The notes under the pieces were generated by a model, which did no database searches, was not told the DNA's origin, and was given only the letters and a program-made list of their open reading frames with translations. A DNA stretch of 64,000 nucleotides from contig JBITNC010000001.1 of NCBI GenBank assembly GCA_050084985.1, positions 23,250,001-23,314,000 on the forward strand, in the 5' to 3' direction. The position numbers were made by a program, and so were the translations under genes. Below, piece after piece: positions 1-12,299 of this stretch. This stretch comes from Nageia nagi (Eukaryota > Pinophyta). The first letter of the stretch is position 1. Each line of letters starts with the position of its first letter.

Positions 1-670
1 TAACACTAAATGGATTAGCCCTATGATAATCCAACATAAAAATATAGGAGATTTGATTATTTGTGTAGACTTTAGGGAACTTAATAAAGTCTAAGAACAT
101 GATTCCTTTTCTACACCATTAATAGAGAAAAATTTAGAAAATGAAGCTGGAAATGAAGCATACTTCTTTACTAAAAGTTTCTTTGAATATGACCAAATCC
201 AAATTGCAAAGGAAGATCATTCAAAAAAAGCGTTCACAATCAAGTGAGGATCATTCATATATAATGTTATACCATTTAGAATTAAAAATACTCCATTCAT
301 TTCTCCTAAATTATGATCCAAACATTTAAAGATTCTATCCATAACATTTTAGAGGTTTACTTCAATGATTACACAATATAGGGCTTGATGAAAAATCATG
401 TCCAAGCATTAATACTAATGTTTAAATTATGTAGACAACTTTGAATATCACTTAATTTAAAAAAATGCCTCTTTCCTACACCATATGTAGTACTATTAGG
501 GCATATAATTTGTAAAGAAAGATTGATGATGTACATAGCAAATATTATAGTACTAATGAGCATACCCCCACCCAAAATAGTAAAACAAGTAATAAAGTTC
601 TTAGGATCAACATGTTACTATAGGAAATTCATCAAAACCCTATAAATATTTTTACCTTGGGTGTTGCTAC
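1..670 (+). pseudogene. Gypsy reverse transcriptase fragment (G1)
   Basis: Polymerase domain of a retrotransposon, which copied element RNA into DNA. Visible pieces in order are WISP (11-22), VDFRELNK (about 65-88), a decayed active-site block reading VYFNDYT where functional copies have an F/YxDD core (about 353-373), LGHIICKE (about 493-517) and the connection motif FLG plus YYRKFIK (595-638). At least three frames are used and stops interrupt it, so it is dead. The start lies outside the window. Confidence 0.8.
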
Positions 671-679
671 CTACTTCAA

Positions 680-1110
680 CATGTCCACATTAAGCTCTAA
701 ATATAAACCATAATCATCATCAAGAAGAACATTAATGTAATGTACTTGCCCCTTACCTTGAAAATGGTACCCTAGTTCCTATGGCTTCTTGCAATAAAAA
801 CATTTACCCTCTTTCCTCAACTTCCTCCTAGTGGTTACATTCATCTAACTTGTTCTAGGAAGGGTTTGAGCTTATTGATCACTTCTCTTTTTGCTATTGA
901 TTTCATCACAACCTACCCCTTATGCATTTTAGCACCCTTGAGTTTTGTCATAGTAGGCTCAAAATCGTAGGCTACCCTTATTGCAACATCAAGGGTTTTT
1001 GGTCTTAAGATCTTCACCATTTCTTGTGAAGGCTCCATAAACTTATACAAAGATGAAGATCAACCTTTCTTTTGAAATATTGTTGTTCTTATTTCAAGAA
1101 TTCACATTCA
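680..1110 (-). pseudogene. Reversed gag fragment with CCHC zinc knuckle
   Basis: Read on the minus strand this encodes the end of a Gypsy Gag: 'KTLDVAIRVAYDFEP' (about 1003-959) and then a zinc knuckle beginning KCFYCKKP (cysteines near 801 and 790), followed by GKGQVHY. This arrangement is typical of the nucleocapsid part of plant Gypsy Gag, which packages RNA. It lies in the opposite orientation to the flanking pol and replaces the RNase H core of G1. It may come from a different Gypsy lineage. Stops are present, including one directly after the knuckle. Confidence 0.7.
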
Positions 1111-2440
1111 AAGTGGTTGTTAAACTAGGAAACTTGAATATGCTCCCTAATATGTTATTTAGAATTGATAATGGTAAAATATCAAAAATTGATGATGATT
1201 TACCAGGATCTCACTTATTTTGAGTCGAATCAGTCCTAGATGATTTAGTAGAAATATCAACCTTTCTAACATCAAGATAATTCCTTAATGACTTATCTTT
1301 AAAGGAACATAGTGAACTACTTATTAAATCTATTTCATACACTTTTATATCAAGAAAATTCTACAAATTAGGAAAGGGTGAAGTAAATAAACAAGTAGCC
1401 CTCCCACATGAATAAGATTATATTCTTATAGAAGCACATGATGGAATAGCTGATAGCCATTTTGATGAATATCTAACAAGTAAAAAAGTACTACAGGTTG
1501 GGCTATGGTGGCCTACCCTCCATCATGATGCCCACTTTTATGCTAAAAGTTATGATATTTTTCAAAGAATCAATCAACCTTCCTCTCGAGATGAACTCCC
1601 ACTTCAACTAGTACTACCCTAACATCCATTTGAAAAGTGGGTGATCAACTTTGTTAGTCTGATATCATCTCTAGCATGTAATACAAGGGAAATATATATT
1701 ATTACTAGAGTAGAATATCTCACTCGATGGGTAGAAGTAGAAGCTATGAAAGATTGCACAATGCTAACAATAGCTAAGTTTATATATGAAAATATAATTA
1801 CAAGGTTTGAATGTCTAAAATAAATTATTAGTGACCAAGGTAGACATTTTATCAATCACACTATTAATCAGAGTTGGAGCCATTAAAGCATTCAAAAAAT
1901 ATTTGAGATAACATTGAAAAAAATCATTTCGATCAGATGATCAGATTAGGAGGAAAAGTTATCAGTCATACTTTGGGCATACATAATAGCTTATAAAAGA
2001 CTAAATAAGAAAATACCATCCCCATTAGTTTATATACTTGAAGCAATAGTAACTATAGAATTCTAATTCCCATCACTACGAATTGTACTAGTAACATGAC
2101 TTAATGAAAATTGGTCACTGCAGGAACAACTTTACACTCTTGACCAATTAAATGAAAATCAATTAATAGCATTATATAACCAAATTCAAGAAAAAATAGA
2201 AAGAAAGCTTAGCATGATATAAATATTAAAAATAAAAAAAAAATATGAAATTAGTAACAAAGTTATTTTATATAATAATTGGTGTAAACATCATCCTAGA
2301 AAATTAAGAATTTGATGGCTTGGATCTTACATTTTCCATAATATTGAATATGAACTATACAATTATGTATGTTAGACAAATAAATTTGACCAAATTTTGT
2401 AAATGGACATAGATTAAAGAAGTATACTACTTGATAAGAT
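1111..2440 (+). pseudogene. RNase H tail and integrase (G1)
   Basis: The segment resumes pol with 'FKVVVKLGNLNMLPN', the linker between RNase H and integrase, then 'EAHDGIADSHFDEYL' of the HHCC finger (about 1431-1475). The two zinc cysteines are gone: the family CDVCQR is YDIFQR here. The first catalytic Asp is Asn (VINFV, near 1645); the second is intact in SDQGRHF (1827-1850). The C-terminal part has ISPLVY, HPRKLRI and a WLGSYI block (about 2290-2330), the SH3-like tail. Many stops; non-functional. Confidence 0.8.
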
Positions 2441-4440
2441 ACCAAATCACATAACAACACATAAAAGTAACATAGAATTGTATTTGTAACATAGTATAAT
2501 AGATTAGTTACATTGCATAGTAAAACAAATTTGATTGTTTCTTTTTATAGTTTGTAAATGCATATCACTCAAAATCCTTATTAAGTTGGGGAGTATATAG
2601 GATTTAACATCAATTGTAGAAGTAATATTGAAATTGAACAAAAATACATAGCTTGTACATCTACAGAACAAAAATGATGCAATGTTATGACTTATAGCCA
2701 CATAAAATCAATGAAAAACCACCTCTACTAACCATCTCAATAATATTGCTTATTGCAGGAGTGATGAAAACTAGCTAGTAAATCCCAAATGGTGTTAAAA
2801 TTAATTCCTCATGATATGCTAATAATGAAACAATCACTTTTGATAACTCTACCTCTTCTCAATCCTTTTGTTGATGCTCTGCCAACAACCATAACATTTT
2901 TACAATTTTAAGTCCAAAATTCCACCACCCTCTAGCAACTATACCATCATGGCCTCTAGCTCCATCACTTTGACCATGTTAAAGTAGAATAAGAAAACCT
3001 AAATAATACAAAGTGATATAGAATTAATACCATAAACATAATTTAAAGAAAAATCTAACTACAAATATTAAACTATGAAATATTAATGCATTAATTAGAA
3101 GTTTCCCCTACTTACCATCATATGCGATATCAAATTTGAAATGTAATCAAAAGATTGAAATTGCATTAGGATCATAAGAATATCTTATGTGGTACCCATA
3201 TCTAACCTCAAGACTCTATCCAAAATGAGTGGTAAGTACAAAATAAGATAAGCAATTAATTCACACAACATCAACATAGTTTATAACACACCACCATCAA
3301 AATAATAAATAGATATGACACACCACCTCACCCACCAGTGCATATCTCTAACACCCATCGAGTAAATAGTTATACCACCCACTAGTATGCAATACCACTC
3401 ACCAATTTTGAGATTATAAAGAGAACACACCATAACCAAAAAACCAACAAAATTGATCTGATCATCACATCTATAGTAGTAGAAGTAGAGAGTTACAAAA
3501 GCCACCAACAAAGGATCTACAACCAAGTGGTGAAAAATCCACAAACAAAGGTGGTGGAAATGGTACCAAAGAGGAAGTAACCACACTTGATATACTAGGA
3601 GAGAAATCAATTTGTGAAAACCCCATTGGGATTCCATTTTATGGAGGTACTAGATGAGGTGGAAGGCATTAAAGAATCCATATCATACATACAAACCATG
3701 AAACTAGAGGATTCCAAGGTTTTAGAGGTGTGATCGGATATAGAAAAGCTAAAATTAGAGCAACTAAAGGTGTTCAAATCAATGGGCTTTCTTAACCTAC
3801 TAAACATGCCAAATTTATGCATCAACAAGAATGTGGTAAAATTCATATACAACCACTACCATAACAATGTACTCTAGCTAAATAGGCCATATGCAATTAT
3901 AGAGGAAGTGGTCAAATGAGTTATCGATTTGAAGAGGAAAGGAGTTAGCCATGATTATTTAATGATAAGGAGGTGTTGATCAATATAATGTAACCTCAAA
4001 GGGTTTGGTTTGGTCAAGTTCTCCATTGCTCATAATAGTAGGTTCCTTGAAAGAGTAGAAGTGGAAGGAATGCACTTGTGTTGGTTTTCTACTCAATCTC
4101 TAGGTTATAAGTCAATTCCTATCTATTATGAAGGTTAAAAGTAATAGGAAAGAGATAAAAGGTGTAGAGTTATAGGAAAGAGATTAACAAATTGAACTAA
4201 AACTAAATCAATAACTTCATATCTCAAGCATTGCAACATAGGAAGCAATCCATAACCAAGATTAAGAATAGCAACCTATCTTACCCTTGGGTTCTCACAA
4301 TCATAATACACAACCACAACTTAAGACACCATCACATACATAACATCTATAAAAGAAATAAATAGCCACTTGTTTCAAAATAAAAAAGAATCTATTTGCA
4401 TTATCATATATGAAAGTATCTTATACATTTGGGCAATTTT
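2441..4440. other. Unrecognised interval
   Basis: I see no domain I can name. It is AT-rich with scattered short frames. It could hold the 3' LTR of G1 (a purine-rich stretch ending in ttggggag lies near 2584-2594) and the lost 5' part of the next element. A minus-strand open frame at 3281-3637 has no recognisable motif. A plus-strand stretch at 3640-4000 reads as broken, charged peptide text and may be decayed gag. Confidence 0.35.
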
Positions 4441-4442
4441 GC

Positions 4443-4935
4443 TAGAATGTCTGACCCAAGATTACTTTATTTCAAGATGAGATTCATCATCCTCCACCTG
4501 ATAAGCTAAAGCAGATAGCTTTGTACATCATAACTTATGTGGATTCTCATTCTTTGAAGAAAATATTGGTATATAATAAATCCACAATCAATGTTATATC
4601 TTCAATAGCACTTAAGAGACTTAAGGTTCCTATCAAGTTTTTGAATGCTCCTACTCTTACTATTAGTACCTTCAATAACACTTTGGCCATAATCATGGGC
4701 ATAGTAATTCTTCCAGTCAAGTTTGGAGTTAGAGAAATAGTAGCTAATTGTCATGTGATTGAAGGTGAGATGCAATATAATTTATTTTTGGGTTAACCAT
4801 GGATAGAGGAAATGGTGGAAATTATATCTACTTTACATAGATGTTTAAAATAGTTATAGAATATGATGGTCCATTATATTATAGGCAATCTAAACCCCTT
4901 TAGTTACTACAAATTTGCTTTCTCTCCTAAGTCAT
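4443..4935 (+). pseudogene. Retroviral-type aspartic protease (Tat-1)
   Basis: Protease that would cut the Gag-Pol polyprotein. It begins with DEIHHPPPDK and YIITYVDSH, then LVYNKSTINVIS (about 4566-4605), which stands where family members have an Asp-Ser/Thr-Gly core; the catalytic Asp is lost. It continues with TISTFNNTLA, VKFGVREIVANCHVIEGEMQ and the closing 'LG*PWIEEM' block (4786-4815), a Tat-type signature. A TAA replaces the arginine-type residue before PWI. One frame stays open from 4521 to 4796, so decay here is mild. Confidence 0.78.
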
Positions 4936-6100
4936 CTCAAATACCATGTGGGCATCTTTTTCCTTTCATCATTCTTGTGAATGAGCATCCAAAAATCATT
5001 CAACCACATTCACAAAAACCTCCTTCTTCAAATATTTCACTAATTCATTTTGCTTCTTCTTCATAGCCATCTTCTTCATCTCCATCTAGAATGGATCCCT
5101 TTGTACACCATAATGGTAAATCCCCTAAGGATTTCGTATGTGCTTCTTCTAATTTTTAGGCCTCATCTATGCCCATCTATGGAAATGATTAGATATCTTA
5201 TCATAGAGTGACTCCACCCAATCAATTCCATTTGTTTTCATCATGCCTTATATCTATTTTATCATAGGAAGATGAGCCCTCTTCCTTTCTAGTTGATCAT
5301 GATTCTCCTAACCTACAACTTTTCAACCTTATCATTTCACCACCATATAATATTATTAAGTATAAATGTCTTAGAAAGGGAGATTATCTTATAAATGATT
5401 TTCTTTTTCATATTCCTTCTATAAGAGAATTGGGAAGATCTCAAGAATCCCCACTTGCTCCAAGCTCTATCATCCCACTTGGTTCATGTCCTAACTAATA
5501 TTTCTTTATTTATGTGGGTATAGACTTACCCCAAGACATTCCCCTTGAGAATCATATTAAGGAGAAATTTTATTCTAAAATAAAATATCTATCATGTACT
5601 GATTTAGTGTGTAGACTCTTTGCTAAATGGAGAAGGTAGGGATATGGCCTAGAAATATTTGAGCAAGGGCAAGTTTGTGCTTTTACTATTCCCTTTCAAT
5701 CTAATTGAGATAAACATGGTCTAAGGTATCATGGCTCTAAGATTAAACTTCTAGAAGAAAAATTTGCATATCTTAATCTTATAAAAGAGGATATGTTGCA
5801 TAATGATGAGCATGATATCAATTTGTATTTTTTTCCATCCAGTCCTCATGCTTTAGAGTGTTCCATCCCAAATGATTTCTTCAATGAGCTTTCATGTGAC
5901 ATTACCTTTGATGTTTTTATGGTTTTCCTTGATGGTTTGTTTCCTTTTGTCCCTCTCTTGGATTATAACTCATAAACTTTTATTAGTCCTTTCTTCATGG
6001 TTTTCTCTTCTCATTTTTTGGGTTGTTCTCTTATTTCAAGTGATGGGTCTCTTTCTCTTGATTTTATTAATCAAGTTGAATCATCAATTCTAACTTCCTT
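4936..6100 (+). other. Protease-RT linker (Tat-1)
   Basis: Between protease and RT lies a Ser/Pro/His-rich stretch with broken plus-strand frames (for example 4863-5066 and 5793-5975). Tat-type elements have a poorly conserved linker here, and I see no separate domain. The text 'NDEHDINLYFFPSSPHALE' near 5800 keeps the orientation and lies just before the RT N-terminus. No independent gene is supported. Confidence 0.45.
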
Positions 6101-7060
6101 CATAAAAATTTTGGACAAATATGATTACACATACCTTCCCATATTTAAGCAACTAGAGGATGGTCACTGCATGCACTTAGGAAAATCAATTAAAATAAAT
6201 ATCAGTGATGATCCTATAGATCCTAAGATAGTCTACCTAGGGGATGCTTTAGATGAAGCAAAAAGGTCTAAATCCATGGTAATATTAAAAAGGTGTGGCA
6301 AGGTATTTTCCTTTAGTTATTAGGACATGTTAGGCATGGATCCTAACATTGTAGTCCATAATATTATCACTCATCTAGATGCCAAGCTAGTCAAGTAGAA
6401 GCATACAAAGGTAAATATATCACAATCACTTCAAATCAAGGATGAGATTCAAAATATCTTATATGCCAAGTTTATTTGTCCTATAGATTACCCATAGTAG
6501 GTATCTAACATGGTTCTTATAGGTAAGCCTAACGATCATATTAGGGTCTACACAGATTTTAGATATCTCAATGTAGCTTGTCCTAAGGATTATTTTTCAT
6601 TTCCCAACATTGACACTTTGGTTAAAAACACAACAAGATATGAGATGTTGTCACTCATGGATGGTTTCTTAGGTTACAACCATATTTGGGTTTCCCCTAG
6701 GATCAACACAAGACAACATTCACAACACCATGGGGGACTTTTCTATTACAAGGTCATGTCATTTGGACTTAAGAATATTGGTACTACATATCAACATGCT
6801 ATAACTTATGTATTCCATGATATGATGCAAGATATTATGGAGGAATATGTATATTATTTTTTGGCCAAGTCCAAAACTAGAGATCAACATTAGGAAGTTA
6901 TGGAGAGATTCTTTGAGAGATTGATCAAATATAATATCATATTAAATCCTAAGAAATATGTTTTTGGTTTCACCTCAGGCAAACTCCTAGGGTTCATTAT
7001 TTCTAAAAGACTTATAGAGGTTGATTATAAGAAATTTACTTCATAATGAGCATGCTCTAC
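6101..7060 (+). pseudogene. Reverse transcriptase (Tat-1)
   Basis: N-terminal RT text (LGDALDEAKRSKSM, about 6228-6270) leads into the core open at 6510-6893: IRVYTDFRYLNVACPKD, FPNIDTLV, MLSLMDGFLGYN, VMSFGLKN and TYVFHDMM. The active site reads YVYYF (about 6847-6861) instead of YVDD, so both catalytic aspartates are lost. The C-terminal thumb text 'LNPKKYVFGFTSGKLLGF' follows (about 6943-6996). Stops at 6322, about 6491 and 6891 fall where relatives have sense codons. Tat-lineage wording is clear. Confidence 0.85.
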
Positions 7061-7140
7061 CTCATGATGTCAAGACCTTAAGAAGCCTTCATAGTAAGAT
7101 CTAGGCTATTAGTAGATCTTAGCTTAAGTATCGTACAAGT

Positions 7141-7499
7141 GTAGACCATTTAATGAGCTCTTTAAGAATGGTGTACAATTCAACAGAGTGAGAGTTATCA
7201 GTGAGCCTTTGATGACATCAAGAAATATCTACTTAATCCTCCATTCCTTATTCCTCCTAAGGATAATGTCCCCTTCCATTTATATCTCCTAGCTACTGAT
7301 TTCACACTAGAATTCATGTTAGACCATTTAACAAGCTCCTTGAGGAAGGTGTATAGTTCAACTGGAGTAACATTTGTTAATGAGCCTTTGATAATATCAA
7401 GAAATATATACTTAATCCCCTAGTCCTTATTCCTCCTAAGGACAATTTCCCCTTCCATTTATATCTATTGGCTACTAATTTCACACTAGGAGTCATGTT
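7141..7499 (+). repeat. Direct tandem duplication, unit about 178 bp
   Basis: Two adjacent diverged copies (about 7141-7319 and 7320-7499) start with 'tagaccattta' and end with a 'cttccatttatatct ... cacacta' block and 'tcatgtta'. They encode the start of RNase H (FHLYLLATDF in copy 1, a slightly different version in copy 2). The duplication breaks the domain: only copy 2 runs on into the rest of RNase H. The copies differ at many sites, so it is not recent. Confidence 0.85.
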
Positions 7500-8200
7500 A
7501 GCCCATAAGAATGAACAAGGAAAAGAGAAGGATATCTATTATTTTAGTTGTATTCTTATGGATTATGAGCTTAGGTATGTTTATATTAAGAAGGTCTACC
7601 TCATATTCAGCTTTATTGCTAAGAAACTTAGACATTACATGTTAAATCATACCACTTATGTGATTTCTAAATCCAATCCATTAAAATATATGATGAGTAA
7701 GACATACCATAATACATGCACTACTAAGTGGATCATGTTTTTTTCAAAGTTTGATTTAGTGTTTATTAACTATAAGTAAATCAAAGTTCAAGTCATAGCA
7801 GATCAGTTAGTAGAGGCATCCATTTAGTATACTACCCCTCTCAAGATCACCCTCCCTAATGAGGGTGTTTTCAATATTGATGAGATTGAGGAGGTACTAG
7901 ATACCCAAGAGGACTATGACATTACTATGTACTTTGATAGGTCTATATGTGAATAAGGGAGAGGGTTCAGAGTTGTTTTCTTCATCCCCAATGGGTCCCT
8001 CTCCTATACTTTTTAAAATTTGACTTCCCATACATCAATAATAATATAGAATATGAGGCATTGATCTTATACCTTAAGATAACCATCGAGCTAAAAGTTG
8101 AAAGACTACTCATTTATGGAGACTTAGTTAATTATCAATTAGATTATGGGCACCTGTCAATGTCACAATGAGCTTCTAAAGTTTTATCAAGATATAGCAT
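7160..8200 (+). pseudogene. RNase H and second, archaeal-type RNase H (Tat-1)
   Basis: The first RNase H, which degrades RNA in RNA:DNA hybrids, spans about 7160-7800: ATNFTLGVMLAHKNEQG, YYFSCILMDYELRY and YVISKSNPLKYMM. After a linker a second RNase H begins at 7927 with MYFDRSICE, then VVFFIPNGSLSY and, in another frame, NIEYEALI. A second RNase H with a diverged MxFDG...E start is a hallmark of Tat-type elements. Frameshifts are frequent in the second domain. The duplication at 7141-7499 interrupts the first. Confidence 0.78.
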
Positions 8201-8589
8201 TTAGTTTGCTAAAATGGTTCAAATCCTACAATATTGAGATAGACCTTGATCATCTAATAGATTTACTAACACTATGGCATATTTAGAGTCACTTATGCTT
8301 CCTAATCCCCATTTACACATTCAGCATATGGAGATAGTGACTTTTAAGGAATTTACCCTTAAGGTAATGTTACCTTAGATTCTACCTTTAGCTTCAGTTA
8401 ATGAAATCACTATTGAGCCATGTAACCTATAGTACAAGCAATTGCATGAGTATCTAAAGTGAAATTTCATACCTCCTAACTTGTAAACTGATGAAAAATG
8501 GATGTTCAAGCAAAAGGCTTCTCATTACACTATATTAGGATATGTGGTCTATAAATAGTCATTTGATAGAATAATCCTATGATACTTAG

Positions 8590-9455
8590 AGCTTTGTGAC
8601 CAGTCTATCACCATGAAAACTTGTCATGATGGTATATGTGGTGATGCCTTAATTTAGCCTCCCATGGAATGAGACTATTAGGAATATATCAAAAAGTGTA
8701 TTAAGTGTTATAAGCATTCTCATTTCAACATATACCTACTCAAGCACTCAAACCTATCTATTCTATGTAAGCTTTTTTATAATGGAGCTTAGATCTCATA
8801 GGGCATTTTGTACCTCCCTCTTTATATGGTCACAAGTTTATCATCACTATAATAGAATATTTCACCACATGGGTCTATGTTGAGCCACTTATGTCCATAC
8901 CAAGTCCTAAGATTACCAATTTTATTGATACTCATATTATTTGTAGGTTTGGCATTCTACATAAGATTATCTCTGACAACAAGCTATGTTTCCAGAATCA
9001 AAATTAGGATGCCTAGAGGGGCCACCATTTTTTACTATTCTATGGTGTGGAAGTAGTCATGCCCCTCAAATGATATATCTCATATTTGAGAGTCTATCTC
9101 ACCTCATTCCAAATAAGGATGCCAAATAAGCCCATTTGAATCAGCTCATACTTCCCAATGAGAGATGAGTCAATGCTATTCAACATCATAAGGTCTATCA
9201 AGAATGGTTGAAGTGTGTGTATAACAAGAAAGTTAGTCCTCAAGAATTAAATATTGGTGACTGGATACTTAAGGAGAATAAAAAATAGTCACTCCTTGAG
9301 AATACTCTTCATGAAAAATTTGCATCGAATTGGTTAGGGCCCTACATAGTCAAGAAGAAATTCAGTATAGGTGCCTACCATTTATCAGATTTAGAGGGAT
9401 GGGAAGAGTTAGATCCCATTAACATTTTCCATATTTGTTCATTTTATGCTTAGTC
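8590..9455 (+). pseudogene. Integrase (Tat-1)
   Basis: Integrase inserts element DNA into the genome. The zinc finger begins CHDGICGDAL (about 8617) and keeps its CX2C pair in KCIKCYKHSH (8692-8724). A broken catalytic core follows: the second-Asp region reads SDNKLCFQNQN near 8970, and the stretch around the Glu is mostly deleted. The C-terminal domain is better kept: NAIQHHKVYQEWLK, NIGDWILKEN, WLGPYIVKKKFS and a closing PINIFHICSFYA ending at about 9453. It is dead because of stops, shifts and the core deletion. Confidence 0.82.
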
Positions 9456-12240
9456 CCTACCTTGATTATATTTATTTGTTTGTACTTGATTATCAATTTA
9501 GTTCATTTGAGCTTACATGTCATTTTTTCATCTTTTCTTTGTTTGTTGTATCATGTCATATTACTCTAGTCACCCATTTATCCTACACTAAGTGGAAAGG
9601 GGTGTCTTACATGTATTCATTCCCTTATGCTTATGTGCATACCATATTATTTTTATTTCACCACTTTGTTTCACTTTTGATCATGTCATCAAGAGTCGAT
9701 ACTCAGTTGGTCCTCTATTTTTAGTGTCATCCTATCTTTTTTAAGTGCCCAAAGACCACTAGTCACTCACTTCCTTATCACATTTCAATCCTTGTATCAT
9801 TATATCTTTTTATCTTATGTCATCACCTTTCATTTATCATTTTATTTTCACTACTCTTGGTCCTCTTATGGGTTGAGACTCTTGGACATTATCTTCATAT
9901 CGTAATGAAGAAAGCATAGTCCTACACATGAGTGGAAGTTAGCCCCAAAATAACCTAGATTGATGAAGTTATTATTTATCTCTTCATTTTCATTTTATTT
10001 CATTCATATTTGTGTTTTTTTGTCTTGTTTTTTATGTTAGGTCCTTTGTATCCTCCTCATGCAAAGACCCCATCCTTGACATTTTCATATGTCCATTTAC
10101 ATCACTTGTCACAATACATGACTAGTGATCTCCTGATGATGACACAACCACTTGGGTCTCAATAAAAATATCTAATTTCCTTAAACTCATTCCCTTAGAT
10201 TGATCATAGACTATATACTAACATGTTTTTTGAGGGAAATGCCATACGAAATTATCATGACTTGTGACATGGATGAACTGGCATCAATATCACATTATTC
10301 ATCTTTATCATTTTATGGATTTTGGTCCTTCTTTTGCTTATGTTATCATTATTTTTCTCTTTTATACTTGTTTTGATATCATTTTTGTGGTCATTTTGTG
10401 GCTTTATCATATTTAATTTGATTTCATCATGTTTGTATCTTCTATGATTTTATTAAAATTACATTTTGTTTGGCTTTTAAACACTTGTGAAACCATTTCA
10501 ATTTGATGAATGATTTATTTATTTCACTTAACTTTCATATTTTTCTCCCTCAATAGTTAGTTTCATTTGTTTTATACCCATCTCACCAATTTGCTTCAGG
10601 TCCAAAGTTGGCCCTCCACATATGTATGCATAGTCACCCTAGCATATCAACCCACATCCATTATGCTCCCAACTTGTAAATTATTCATATATTACTTCAT
10701 TAGGTCCATCATGTCATTTTGTATCATTCTAGGTCATTTTGTAACCACGTCTTCATTGTTTTGGTTCAAGGATGAAGGTCTCAAAATTTGGTACCCTAAA
10801 ACATTGGTTCTGATTTCCTAATTTTATATATTATAAATCATGTTTATTTTTAAATACGTTAGTTTCTCATACATAATCAATATAAATTTAATTAACATGT
10901 CAAGTTTCATAGCCTAACTCCATCATTTGGTTAGGTTTTGTTAGCCATTTGTCGAGTTGCTTATAACAATACACTTTCAATGAGCACTGAATGGTTGTCA
11001 CCTTAGCCAAGTGGCATTCTATTTCAATTTTGAAAATAGGTCAAGAGACCTCTATTTTTCAAACCATTTGATCCTACTATTATATAATAGTACTATCTAC
11101 CATATCATCAAACTACTTCATCCAATCATCAACATGATAGCTGTTATTATCTATCAAAATTCACATTTTTCACTTTTTTGAAAGTGTTACTTTTGCATTA
11201 GTTTTTTTTTTGGTCTATTTTGGCTACATCCTTCTAGCATCCCAGTATGGTTCTTGTTTATGTTCATTATAGTGGGCATAAATTGAGTACTTGAGGGTAG
11301 TCATTAGGACAGGTACCCTATCTCATTTTACCCATTGTCATGGAAAATGTTTGATAACATCTTGGCTTGTTTTATTAATATTTTACATGTTGGTTTATTA
11401 TTTTAAGTTCATATTATGCACATTGTTTATATTTGATCCTCTTATCTCTTTATATTTTAATCTTTTTAATCAATACGTGTTGTTGAACTTTTTATCTTTG
11501 TTAGGTCTTTATATTTTATCATATGTTGTTGTTTGATTTTTATTGTTTATCTTGAGTATCATTGTGGATGATTTTCATGTGAATTTATTATCTTACTTTG
11601 CATATTATTTATGTTGTTTACATTGTCATTCTTTTTCTTATCTTTTAGGCATGACAATTGTTGTTACATTGTCTTATTAATCATTTTATTATCTTTTGTT
11701 ATCTTTTCTCAAGATTTATTAATGCTTTTCATCAATTTTTTTGTTATTTGTTGGTGTTTAAGCATACATGCTCATTTTTGTAGTTTGTGATTAGGCATGC
11801 AAGTTTATTTTATTCCAGGTGTTATAAGTTGCATTTAGGGTTCACCCATAAGTGTGCATCATAAATACATACATTGTATTATCCATAAGTACATCCATAT
11901 ATCATCATTGCATCCAGTCATAAATATAAATTCATATGCATGCATTATATCATAAATCATACATAAAAACATCAATCCATAAGAATACATCTCATAAATC
12001 CATACACATCCATAATATAGTCAAAATATGTGTCTCATATAGCATCATAAATCTAGGTCCATACATACATGTCATAGAGAAAATACATGCATCCATCATT
12101 TCATATAGCATACATCCATAAACTAGAAAAAAATACATCATGTTAGGTCCAAAAATATCCATCATATACATAAAATTCATGAATATACATGTGTATCATA
12201 AAAACATACATCTCATTCACACTATGGCACTAGTAATACA
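9456..12240 (+). other. Tat-1 3' non-coding region
   Basis: Downstream of integrase is a T-rich plus strand (many tttt and tcatttt runs) with only short hydrophobic frames such as 9446-9724 and 11291-11536, which look like chance readings of T-rich DNA. Such long spacers between integrase and the extra ORF are usual in Tat-type elements. The last 400 bases become a simple-sequence tract. I see no gene. Confidence 0.5.
11830..12225 (+). repeat. Low-complexity CATAAAT/ATACATCC tract
   Basis: About 400 bases are built from short interwoven words such as cataaat, atacat, catccat and catacat, with no fixed period. Apparent open frames on both strands (for example 11936-12121 plus and 11992-12180 minus) are by-products of this composition. 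It separates the T-rich spacer from the antisense PMD ORF. Confidence 0.8.
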
Positions 12241-12299
12241 AAATACAATATTTTGTCTCCAACCCTAAGGTGTAGGGTCATTGCACCTCCTTTGTCTAC

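Larger units (their letters stand above)
1..2440 (+). mobile_element. Ty3/Gypsy remnant G1 (pol only)
   Basis: The left edge enters an old Gypsy element in the middle of reverse transcriptase and runs through RNase H tail and integrase to about 2440. Domain order RT, RNase H, integrase is that of Ty3/Gypsy, not Copia. The RT-connection and integrase wording resembles the plant OTA (Athila/Tat) group. Frameshifts and stops are frequent and the RNase H core has been replaced by a reversed gag piece (680-1110). No LTR of this element could be fixed in the window, so its real ends are unknown. Confidence 0.8.

Noticed and set aside
3281-3637. Minus-strand open frame of 118 codons
   Set aside because: Trp/Tyr-rich and hydrophobic, no motif, composition of a chance frame opposite Gag-like broken text.
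11830-12225. Possible CRISPR-like or regular repeat array
   Set aside because: Words recur without fixed repeat and spacer length; it is low-complexity eukaryotic sequence.
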